The notes below the pieces were generated by a model that worked only from the letters and a program-made list of their open reading frames with translations, searched no databases and was not told where the DNA came from. Both the position numbers and the translations under genes were made by a program. DNA of 64,000 nt, taken from the NCBI GenBank assembly GCA_020425605.1, contig JAGQRH010000009.1, forward strand, positions 61,031 to 125,030, read 5' to 3'. Below are positions 57,058-64,000 of this stretch, piece by piece (within the stretch, counting starts at the first letter, position 1; each line of letters opens with the position of its first letter). This stretch comes from Planctomycetota bacterium. Lineage in GTDB: Bacteria > Planctomycetota > UBA8742 > UBA2392.

Positions 57058-59769
57058 ATGCGCAAGGCGGGCATACTGTGCGGCGTAGTTCTTATCGTGG
57101 CGGCGTTCGCGGGCGTCTGGTTCACGCTCGGCCCGGGCCAAGCGCACTCCACCAATGCGCCCCGGTTTGCAGACGAAAGCTCGTGCGGTATCGGCGACCC
57201 GCTGCAGGCGGGCACACCTGTCCAGCCTGCGATCGACAATGACCAGCCGCTGCCGGCCGGAAGTATGGACGCCGGCGATGCCAACGACACGGGCGAGATC
57301 GAGCCGGGAGAGCGGCCGGACCCCAGCCGAGTCGAAGCCACGCCGGGACGCAAACCGGGCACGCAGATTCCGGGCGGAACCGGGCAGAGTGAATCGCCGC
57401 CGGATGGAAATGAAGTGCCGGTACCGCCGCCCAGCGTGCCGCCCCCCCCGCCACAGCCTGCGCCGTTCATCAAGGGGCATACGCGCCCGCCCGGGCAGAA
57501 CCTTGGCAACACGCGCCCGGGTGCGCGCAAGATTGGTAAGCCGGCCGGCATCAAACAGTTGTCGGATGTGACGCCCAAGCTGATGCAGGACCGGCGCGGG
57601 CTGTACGCGCAGTACTATCGCATGGACAGCCCGGACGTGACCAAGCTTGACACGTCAACGCCTGCCATGGTGCGCATCGACCAGACGATCTACTTCCCGA
57701 ATGCGGAGGCGTTTGAAGACCTGCCGATCTCGCGCGAGAACTTCGCGGCCGTGTGGACCGGCTTCCTGGTGATTCCCGAGCAGGGCGACTACTGGCTGTT
57801 CTGGGGGGCGGACAACGGCGGGCGCGTCGAGCTGGACGGCGAGACGGTGCTGCTGCAGGACGGCATGGTGCGCTACGTCGAGGTCAGCACAGTGCTCACG
57901 CTCGAGCCCGGCCTGCACCCGCTCAAGATCGAGTTCGCGCAGGCGCACAACGCGGTCGCCGACTGGGCCAAGTGCGCTGCCAATTTCATGTGGGTGCCTG
58001 AAGGCCAGACCAAGCCAATCCCCGTCCCACCCGAAATGCTGATGGTCCCAGAATGGATGTGGTCGGACGACGCACCCATCATCACCAGCCTCAGCAAAAC
58101 CGAAGGAGAAATCGGCGACGAGATCACCATCAAGGGGCAGAACTTGGGAGAGCCAAAGCAGATCGAAGGTTCGATTGTAAGCTTCGACCAGCTTGTGACG
58201 ATTGCCGGGCAGGCAACTGAAATCCTCAGCCAGTCCAGCACATCTATCAACGTCAGGGTGCCGATTGGCGCAAAGACCGGAAGCGTCATTGTCTACTACA
58301 GAGAGAAGCACGCCGACTTCCCGTTTAGCACTATCCCGAGCAACAGTGTCACCTTCACCGTCACCACCCAGTTCGGGCTGATGGCTGAGTGGCGAAACCT
58401 TGAGGGATGGGCGAACTTCGGGCGTGAGGTGTTTGAATCCGGTGAACCTGACGATTCGCGGCTTGAATCTGACCCCGGGCGCGAAGATCCGCCCTTTGCG
58501 TTCCAGGTGGGGGCAGTTTCTTGGACCGGCCGCATCGGCGTACCTCTCGACGCTCCGTTTTCGGGAGAGATCGAGCACGAACCCGTGATTGAGATCTGGA
58601 CGGCCGCGCCAGGCCGCGTGCAGGTCGGATCACAAGTCGCTGACCTGGAATTCCTGCACGTCACCGACGGCAAGCGCTACCACAAAGTTCGGGTGCCGCT
58701 GAAAGATACTCCGCCATGCCAGTTGGACCTGAAGATTCAACTCATTCTACAACAGGACATGGAGTTGCCACGCTGGAGCATCGTCTATGAGAGACCGGTT
58801 GGCTGGAAGGATGATCCCAGAGAGGCCGGGGGTCAAATGGTCCCGAACATTCGCAAACAGATCCTATCTCCGCAGTTCTTCTTCCCGCCTGTCGCACCAC
58901 CGGAGCCGCCGGTGATTTCGAATGTGAAGCCGGTGTGGGCGGATGGCGAGCAGTCTGCGGTGCCGCCCTATGACGCTGACGGCTCGCGACCTTCGGTGAA
59001 GGTGGGGCAGGAGTTCGACTTCGTTTTGATCTGGTCGCTTGCGAACAAAGCCCGCTCTTCGCCTGTTGTAGTTGCGGTTGACTCCATTCCCATTGAGTGC
59101 ACCGAAACAGGCAATTCTCATCACGGCGGTGGCGAGTACCAGTTCCTACGCGCAGTCATGCCAGAGGGCGTGGGTGAGGGAAAGCTTACGGCGACCGTTG
59201 GGGGGGCCGTAAGTAGACCGTTCTTCATAGACATAACCAACCGTGGACTGGTTGCTTATCTTTATGACGTGCCCGAGGCGAGCGGGCTGAACGAGTTGCC
59301 TGAGCTGGACCCGCTGGCGTGCTTTAAAGTGCGCAAGGATCGCGCGATCAACTTTGAAGACACGGCCGACTTTGACCTGCCGTTCCCGGCCGAGACGTTT
59401 GTGATCGAGTGGCTTGGCGGGCTCATCATAGAGGAAGAAGGCGATTACGAATTCATCTGCCGCAGCGACGATGGGATGAAGCTCTGGCTCGACGACAACG
59501 TGGTGATCGACGCCAACCATCGCCAGGCGCCCGCTGAGAACAAGGCGACCGTGCACCTCGTGCCCGGCACCTACCGCTTCCGCATGCAGTTCTTCGAGAA
59601 CAACCAGCACGAAGTGTGCGTGCTGGAATGGCGCGCCACGCGCGGCGAGGGCGAAGCGCTCGAGGAGATCATTCCGCGCCAGGTGGTCCCGGCGAAAGCG
59701 TATTCACTCGACGTGCATCCGCCGTTCCCCGCCAAGACCTCCACCGGCAAACGGACCGACGGCTCGTAA
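57058..59769 (+). CDS. Secreted PA14-TIG-PA14 protein
   Basis: A 903-residue exported protein with an N-terminal signal (MRKAGILCGVVLIVAAFAGV). A Pro-rich linker (residues about 50-170) is followed by a PA14 domain (about 180-320: GLYAQYYRMDS, VIPEQGDYWLFWGADNGGRV), an IPT/TIG domain (about 340-440: PIITSLSKTEGEIGDEITI), a central beta-rich region, and a second PA14 domain at the C-terminus (about 730-890: EEEGDYEFICRSDDGMKLWLDD). PA14 domains bind carbohydrate in many bacterial surface proteins. It probably adheres to glycans outside the cell. No enzyme motif is visible. Confidence 0.86.
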   Translation: MRKAGILCGVVLIVAAFAGVWFTLGPGQAHSTNAPRFADESSCGIGDPLQAGTPVQPAIDNDQPLPAGSMDAGDANDTGEIEPGERPDPSRVEATPGRKPGTQIPGGTGQSESPPDGNEVPVPPPSVPPPPPQPAPFIKGHTRPPGQNLGNTRPGARKIGKPAGIKQLSDVTPKLMQDRRGLYAQYYRMDSPDVTKLDTSTPAMVRIDQTIYFPNAEAFEDLPISRENFAAVWTGFLVIPEQGDYWLFWGADNGGRVELDGETVLLQDGMVRYVEVSTVLTLEPGLHPLKIEFAQAHNAVADWAKCAANFMWVPEGQTKPIPVPPEMLMVPEWMWSDDAPIITSLSKTEGEIGDEITIKGQNLGEPKQIEGSIVSFDQLVTIAGQATEILSQSSTSINVRVPIGAKTGSVIVYYREKHADFPFSTIPSNSVTFTVTTQFGLMAEWRNLEGWANFGREVFESGEPDDSRLESDPGREDPPFAFQVGAVSWTGRIGVPLDAPFSGEIEHEPVIEIWTAAPGRVQVGSQVADLEFLHVTDGKRYHKVRVPLKDTPPCQLDLKIQLILQQDMELPRWSIVYERPVGWKDDPREAGGQMVPNIRKQILSPQFFFPPVAPPEPPVISNVKPVWADGEQSAVPPYDADGSRPSVKVGQEFDFVLIWSLANKARSSPVVVAVDSIPIECTETGNSHHGGGEYQFLRAVMPEGVGEGKLTATVGGAVSRPFFIDITNRGLVAYLYDVPEASGLNELPELDPLACFKVRKDRAINFEDTADFDLPFPAETFVIEWLGGLIIEEEGDYEFICRSDDGMKLWLDDNVVIDANHRQAPAENKATVHLVPGTYRFRMQFFENNQHEVCVLEWRATRGEGEALEEIIPRQVVPAKAYSLDVHPPFPAKTSTGKRTDGS

Positions 59770-59860
59770 GTAATGATTACCTCACGCCCAGACGCAAAGA
59801 GATGCCACCGCGCTGAAGCGTCGCGTTGTTGCGCCGTCGCGTGATGCAGTTGAGCGGTAC

Positions 59861-61420
59861 TCATGCCTGCATGGCTTCGAGGAGTTCGGGCTCAAGGTTG
59901 TTGAGCGCATCAGGGTTCGCTTGCTGTAACTCCGCCAGCAGTGCCTTGCGAACGCGGGCCGGCTGCTCTGACGGGAGATAGCCGTTGTACAGCGGCCAGT
60001 CGTCTGCCTTGTCGGCCGCGGTGATAGCTCGGGCCACGCGATCGATCTGGCCGCGCAGCCCTGGCCTTGCCTCTTCTGCTTCCTTCGAGAGGGCTTGCTC
60101 AGCCTCGGTCACGGCCGCGCGGGCGCCGGCGAGGTCGCGCTCCGCGAGCGCGATGCGCGCCAGTGTCGGCAGCACGTACTTGATGCGGAAGGCGCGCGTG
60201 GCCGGGCTCCGCCTTCGGACCTCGGCCGTCACTTCGCGGACGCTTGCCAGCTGCCCGCGCAGGAGCTGCAGCTCGGCCCAGTCGGCCAAGAACTCCGGGG
60301 CCATGGAGCCGTCGTCGTGGCCGCGTGCGAAATCAAGCGCCTCACGGAAGGCCTCTTCGGCGTCGTTCAATCGCCCCAGCAAGGCAAGCGTATGGCCGAG
60401 CTCTCGCATGATGCGCTTTTCAGACTCCACGGCGCCGGTCTGGCGGTGCAGCCTGAGCGCGCCGCGGATGACCTCTTCCGCGTCTTCAGAGCGGCCGAGG
60501 TCGTCGTAGAGTTCGCCAAGATTTACCTGGGTCATGGCGGCGTTCTGATGGTCGTTCAGCTCCAGGAACAGCTCGATCGCACGCAGCAGGTGCCGCTCGG
60601 CATCCTTCAGGCGGTCCTTGCCGGAGTCCTTCACAACGAGCCCGAGCGTGTTCAGAACGCCCGCCTCACCGGCGCGATCCTGCATGGCACGTTTCTCTGC
60701 CAGCACTTCGGTCAGCAGTGCCTCGGCTTCGGCCAGTCGTCCTTCGTGGCGCAGGATGGCCGCGATGATCATCTGCGCGCTGCTGACGCCGGGCTTGTGG
60801 CCTTCCTCCTCAAACAATTCGCGGGCGCGCTCGCCGGCTTCATGCGCCGCGCTGAAGGCACTGCGGCGCAACAGTATCTGCGCGAGGAGGCCCTGCGCGC
60901 GGGCTTCGCCAAGGTCGTCGTCAAGTGAGCGGAACAGGTCGATCGCGCGTGCGGATTCCACTTCCGCCGGTGGCAACTCACCCTTGCGGAAGTGCAGCAC
61001 CGCGAGGTTGCGATGGATCTCGGCCAGGCCGGGCTTGTCGTCGAGCGCCTTCATGACCTCAAGCGATGACTGCAGCCAGAACGCGGCGTCTTCGAGGTCG
61101 CCCTGGCTGATGCGCATGCTTGCCAGCTCGCCCAGCAGACGGGCTTCTCCGGCGCGGTCGCCAAGCTTCAGGAAGCAGGCCAGCGCCGCACGAAGCGAGC
61201 TTTCGGCTTCGGCCATCCGCCCGATACTTCGATCCAGGTGGGCAAAGGCCTCAAGCACGAGCGCCTGGGCGCGCGGGCGATGCAGGTTACGGAGTGAATC
61301 GAGTGCGAAGTTCAGGCGGCGCCTGGCTTCATCGGGGATGCCTGCCCGCACCAAGGCATCAGCCTCTTTGCAGAAGGCTGCTAGGTCTTCGGGAACCAGA
61401 TCTGCGTCTGCCTCATTCAT
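59861..61420 (-). CDS. TPR-repeat protein
   Basis: A 519-residue protein with no signal peptide. About twelve 34-40-residue TPR repeats, first IPDEARRRLNFALDSLRNL, then GRMAEAESSLRAALACFLKL, LAEAEALLTEVLAEKRAMQ and so on. Proteins like this often work as adaptors. ATG at MNEADADL, preceded by a TATACT 29 bases upstream; a GTG three codons earlier is an alternative. The 91 bases between it and the PA14 gene hold nothing recognised. Confidence 0.85.
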   Translation of the reverse strand: MNEADADLVPEDLAAFCKEADALVRAGIPDEARRRLNFALDSLRNLHRPRAQALVLEAFAHLDRSIGRMAEAESSLRAALACFLKLGDRAGEARLLGELASMRISQGDLEDAAFWLQSSLEVMKALDDKPGLAEIHRNLAVLHFRKGELPPAEVESARAIDLFRSLDDDLGEARAQGLLAQILLRRSAFSAAHEAGERARELFEEEGHKPGVSSAQMIIAAILRHEGRLAEAEALLTEVLAEKRAMQDRAGEAGVLNTLGLVVKDSGKDRLKDAERHLLRAIELFLELNDHQNAAMTQVNLGELYDDLGRSEDAEEVIRGALRLHRQTGAVESEKRIMRELGHTLALLGRLNDAEEAFREALDFARGHDDGSMAPEFLADWAELQLLRGQLASVREVTAEVRRRSPATRAFRIKYVLPTLARIALAERDLAGARAAVTEAEQALSKEAEEARPGLRGQIDRVARAITAADKADDWPLYNGYLPSEQPARVRKALLAELQQANPDALNNLEPELLEAMQA

Positions 61421-61488
61421 AGTAGGCACAGTTTGGTGCCACCTGCTTCAGTATAGCGCGAACTGGGCTCCTGCGTTCCACGTAATAG

Positions 61489-61516
61489 CAAACCGGGCCT
61501 TGAGCGACCCGGTTTG
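61489..61516 (-). terminator. Hairpin after the HEAT-like gene
   Basis: Perfect 9-base arms (CAAACCGGG and complement) around a 10-base loop, 19 bases after the minus-strand stop. A probable terminator, no long T-run. Confidence 0.55.
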
Positions 61517-61534
61517 TGGACTGAGTTCCTGTTG

Positions 61535-62602
61535 CTAGCTGTTGCGCTTGATAGCCGTCGCAAGTGGCTCCAGGCATGCCTTGGCGGCGTCGCGAATGGG
61601 CTGGCTTTCGCCGCTCTGGGCCAGGTCGGTGACCCAGTCAAGGCTTGCATCATAGGCCGTCAGCGCGAGCGCGCGGCTGATGAACTCCGACTCGGTGGGT
61701 ATCGACTTGAGTGCGTCAACCAGCATACGGGCGCACGCTTCGCGAACTTCGTCGCCGGCCGGCTTCAGCATCGGGCCGCGCGCCTTCCATCCCCAGGCGC
61801 TGCCGAGCAAGCCCACGCCGGTCAGCAGCGCGCGTTGCAGCTCGACGGGCTGGCCGTCTTTCGTGAGGCGTGTCTTGAGTGCATCCGCGGACTTGATGTC
61901 GGCCACGCGGCCGTAGGCCCAGCCGCAGGCTTCACGCACGCTTGTCGCGAGGGTGGCGTCGTCAAACAGCTCGTTCAGTGTCGGCAGCGCGTCGGTGCCG
62001 GCGGTCTGGGCGAAGCTGACAGCTGCGACCTGCCGCCAGGCTTCAGGCACGCTGCCGCCGCGCAGGGCGGCTTCCAGTGCAAAGCGCGCGCGACGATCGG
62101 CGTTGAAGCCGGGCGCGAACAGCAGTGCCTTGGCGTAGCAGTCGCGCTCCAGTCGGCCGTCGTCGCCTTCGCTGTAGGCGTACGCCTCAAAGGTCCAGCG
62201 CCAGCGCTCAAGCATCAGCGGCGTGCCGTCGGTGCCGAGGTTCTTCAGGTGGTGCTGGCAGGCGGGTTCAGGCTTGCGCATGAGTTTGTAGACCGCCGGG
62301 TCGAGCCCATTGGGCTTGTCGACGGCCTGTGCGACTTCCGGCTTCTCGATACGCATACGGCAGGTCTCGGCCACGAGCGCCCGCACCCAGCCGTCGGCGG
62401 TCCAGTTGGCTTCCGCGCCTGCAGTGCGCAGGTCAGGCAGCGCGGCTTCGCCTAGTGCGGTGATGCGGTCCCGTGCCGCGACCCAGGCCACGCTGTCGCC
62501 GGTCTTAACGGCTGCGGCGTCAGTGAGCAGGCTGTCGATGTCGGCTGACAACAGGGCCGGTGCAAGCAATAGGGCCCCGAGGATGGCTGCGATGATTTTC
62601 AT
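61535..62602 (-). CDS. Exported HEAT-like helical protein
   Basis: A 355-residue exported protein; the signal peptide (MKIIAAILGALLLAPALLSA) is clear. The remainder is alpha-helical with HEAT-like pairs (RDRITALGEAALPDLRTAGA, VREACGWAYGRVADIKSADAL, PIRDAAKACLEPLATAI). No enzymatic motif. GGGAAG precedes the ATG. It starts 15 bases after the deiminase stop and may be co-transcribed with it. Confidence 0.78.
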   Translation of the reverse strand: MKIIAAILGALLLAPALLSADIDSLLTDAAAVKTGDSVAWVAARDRITALGEAALPDLRTAGAEANWTADGWVRALVAETCRMRIEKPEVAQAVDKPNGLDPAVYKLMRKPEPACQHHLKNLGTDGTPLMLERWRWTFEAYAYSEGDDGRLERDCYAKALLFAPGFNADRRARFALEAALRGGSVPEAWRQVAAVSFAQTAGTDALPTLNELFDDATLATSVREACGWAYGRVADIKSADALKTRLTKDGQPVELQRALLTGVGLLGSAWGWKARGPMLKPAGDEVREACARMLVDALKSIPTESEFISRALALTAYDASLDWVTDLAQSGESQPIRDAAKACLEPLATAIKRNS

Positions 62603-62617
62603 GGTCTTCCCTCGCCT

Positions 62618-64000
62618 CTACTTGTTCCACCAGTCGTCCGCGGGCGGCGTGCGTACGAAGTTTGAGCCGCAGTGCGCCTCGCCCAGCAGGTAGTGGTAGC
62701 TGTAGAAGACGTCTACGAATCGGATGTCGTAAGGCTGGCCCGCGGTGTCCAGTGCGTTGAGCTGGGTCGTGATGTCCAGCTGCCACTGGTCAACGCCGGC
62801 TATGTCCGGCCCCTCGGGGTCGGGTATCACCAGGTAGATCGTGTTGTTGGTTGATGGGAGGCACACGAGGTTGACGTCGCCGGGGTTGTAGGCGGCCATC
62901 TCATTGCCGCCGACGTCTTCGAACAGTACCGGGAGCTCGATGAAGTCAGCGTCGGTAAGCCCGGTGGCGGCCTTGATCTGGCTGCGGGCCTGGTCGATGC
63001 GGGTCTGCACTTCGTTGTTCAGAGTCGACAAAGCAGAATTGCCAAGGATGGCGCTGACCGTCGTCTGGTATGAGCCCAGCGAACGCCCGGCGAACACGGT
63101 TGCGCTGCCCTGGCCGGCGTTGGCTGTTGCCTGGAGCACCTGGTAGGCGCGGTCCGGCGAAGCGATCAGGCACACCCAGCCGCGGGTTGTGTTTGGCGCC
63201 GGGATAAACATGGTGAATTCGTCGACGTGGCCGACGGCGAGCCATTCGCTGGTGATCTCGAACTGCGTCTGGATTTCCGCAGCGTCGAAGAAGTCGCGGT
63301 AGGCCTGCACCATGTGGGCGCTGGTCGAAGTGCTTGTGCCGATCAGCAGGCCGTTGCCGCCGCCGTTCATGATGCGGCCGTAGGGCTTTCCGGTGTATGG
63401 CGGCACGACTTCGAAGTTGCCGCCGTAGTTGTGCGAGCTCTGGTTGCTGCTGAAGCGGGCGAACCAGTCGAAGTCAGCACCCAGGTGGTAGTCTTCGCAG
63501 AAGTCATCGCACGGGCGCCAGCGGGCAAGCTGCGTGTCGTGCTTGATCACGCGGCGCGGGCCGGTGCTGCTGGGTAGCTGGACGACTGCGAACTCGGATG
63601 AATCCTGCAGCCAGCGATCATTGCTGTAGCTGCCGCCCGGAGCTTCGAGATAAGTAAATCCGCCCGCGCTGCAGACGGACTGCATTTCAGAGCGAAGCGC
63701 GCTGTTGCCGTATGTTCCATTGCCGACGTTTACGAGGTTGTACTGCTCCGCGACCCACAAGTTGGTGCTGTAGAGCGGCGGTGCAGAACGCAGGATCACG
63801 GCGTCACTGCTGACTACCGCGTTGCTGCTGTTCTTAACCTGCAGGGTCAAAGTGACCCGGCCGTCCCAGCTGGGCGATACACGGTCACGCGCCTCGATGC
63901 CCAGCTCAATATCGCCGGCCGCGATCTCGGAAGTGGTGAGCGTGAAGCTTGCCCCGCCCGAATACACCTGCGTCCAGGTCGCGCCGGACTTCTTGAACAC
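62618..64000 (-). CDS. Protein-arginine deiminase (N-terminus outside window)
   Basis: The last 460 codons of a PAD-family enzyme, which converts protein arginine to citrulline. It has the beta-rich PAD middle-domain end (residues 1-75, GIEARDRVSPSWDGRVTLTL) and the whole catalytic domain. Catalytic residues, numbered from the window edge, are Asp133 (RWLQDSSEF), His258 and Asp260 (VGHVDEF) and Cys444 (GEAHCGSN). The substrate-site neighbours NFEVVPPYTG and RIMNGGGNG and the end TPPADDWWNK are typical. The GTG at base 64000 is not a start: the frame continues beyond the window. Bacterial PADs are known but rare compared with agmatine or peptidyl deiminases of the pentein fold. Confidence 0.93.
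   Translation of the reverse strand: MFKKSGATWTQVYSGGASFTLTTSEIAAGDIELGIEARDRVSPSWDGRVTLTLQVKNSSNAVVSSDAVILRSAPPLYSTNLWVAEQYNLVNVGNGTYGNSALRSEMQSVCSAGGFTYLEAPGGSYSNDRWLQDSSEFAVVQLPSSTGPRRVIKHDTQLARWRPCDDFCEDYHLGADFDWFARFSSNQSSHNYGGNFEVVPPYTGKPYGRIMNGGGNGLLIGTSTSTSAHMVQAYRDFFDAAEIQTQFEITSEWLAVGHVDEFTMFIPAPNTTRGWVCLIASPDRAYQVLQATANAGQGSATVFAGRSLGSYQTTVSAILGNSALSTLNNEVQTRIDQARSQIKAATGLTDADFIELPVLFEDVGGNEMAAYNPGDVNLVCLPSTNNTIYLVIPDPEGPDIAGVDQWQLDITTQLNALDTAGQPYDIRFVDVFYSYHYLLGEAHCGSNFVRTPPADDWWNK

Overview
This is a gene-dense, high-GC bacterial chromosome segment with about 60 protein genes, one tRNA gene and no gap over 300 bases without a gene. The mix points to a Planctomycetota-like organism, at moderate confidence and without a species call. 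It has many secreted or lipid-anchored proteins of unknown function, an ECF sigma factor with a FecR-like partner, a Ser/Thr kinase with appended domains, PA14, von Willebrand A and HEAT-repeat proteins, small membrane proteins, and a secreted-type protein-arginine deiminase. Housekeeping genes (glnE, mgtE, nuoH, queG, hemW, lspA, pyrD, arfB, a pseudouridine synthase, an E1 2-oxoacid dehydrogenase) are scattered singly among them.

Bases 1-9400 form a signalling block. A minus-strand operon carries an ECF sigma factor, a FecR-like membrane protein and a large membrane protein. Facing away from it is an operon of a type-1 copper protein, a lipoprotein and a membrane adenylate/guanylate cyclase. 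Two paralogous anti-sigma-like membrane proteins follow. Sequences of the form GAACC-N17-GT(C/A)T lie upstream of the sigma operon and of both paralogues, which suggests one ECF regulon. Bases 9400-20000 hold glnE, mgtE, nuoH, queG, a nuclease-like lipoprotein and a kinase-STAS-like-TPR protein.

Bases 20000-25000 contain a RAYT transposase among four REP-like palindromes, then lipoproteins, two of which start from a duplicated promoter/leader. Bases 25000-42300 hold a site-2 protease, an RNA pseudouridine synthase with a long disordered tail, a degenerate and an intact HtrA-type protease, a secreted zinc peptidase, hemW, lspA-pyrD, a 1013-residue FG-GAP surface protein with a Gly-Gly-Cys C-terminal sorting signal, an XRE regulator, a histidinol-phosphatase-like enzyme, arfB and tRNA-Leu(CAA).

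Bases 42300-53000 hold a cluster of very small membrane proteins, a fused E1 dehydrogenase carrying inserted palindromic elements, a DinB gene broken by three palindromes, a second DinB gene that carries more of them in frame, yedK and a PPK2 kinase. Bases 53000-64000 hold tandem HEAT paralogues, an AHSA1-type protein with a histone-H1-like tail, a PA14-TIG-PA14 protein, a TPR protein, a HEAT protein and the C-terminal part of a protein-arginine deiminase with a complete catalytic set.

A recurring signal is a TANNNT hexamer ending exactly six bases before the start codon in nine genes on both strands, and seven or eight bases before it in two more. This suggests leaderless transcription is common here.
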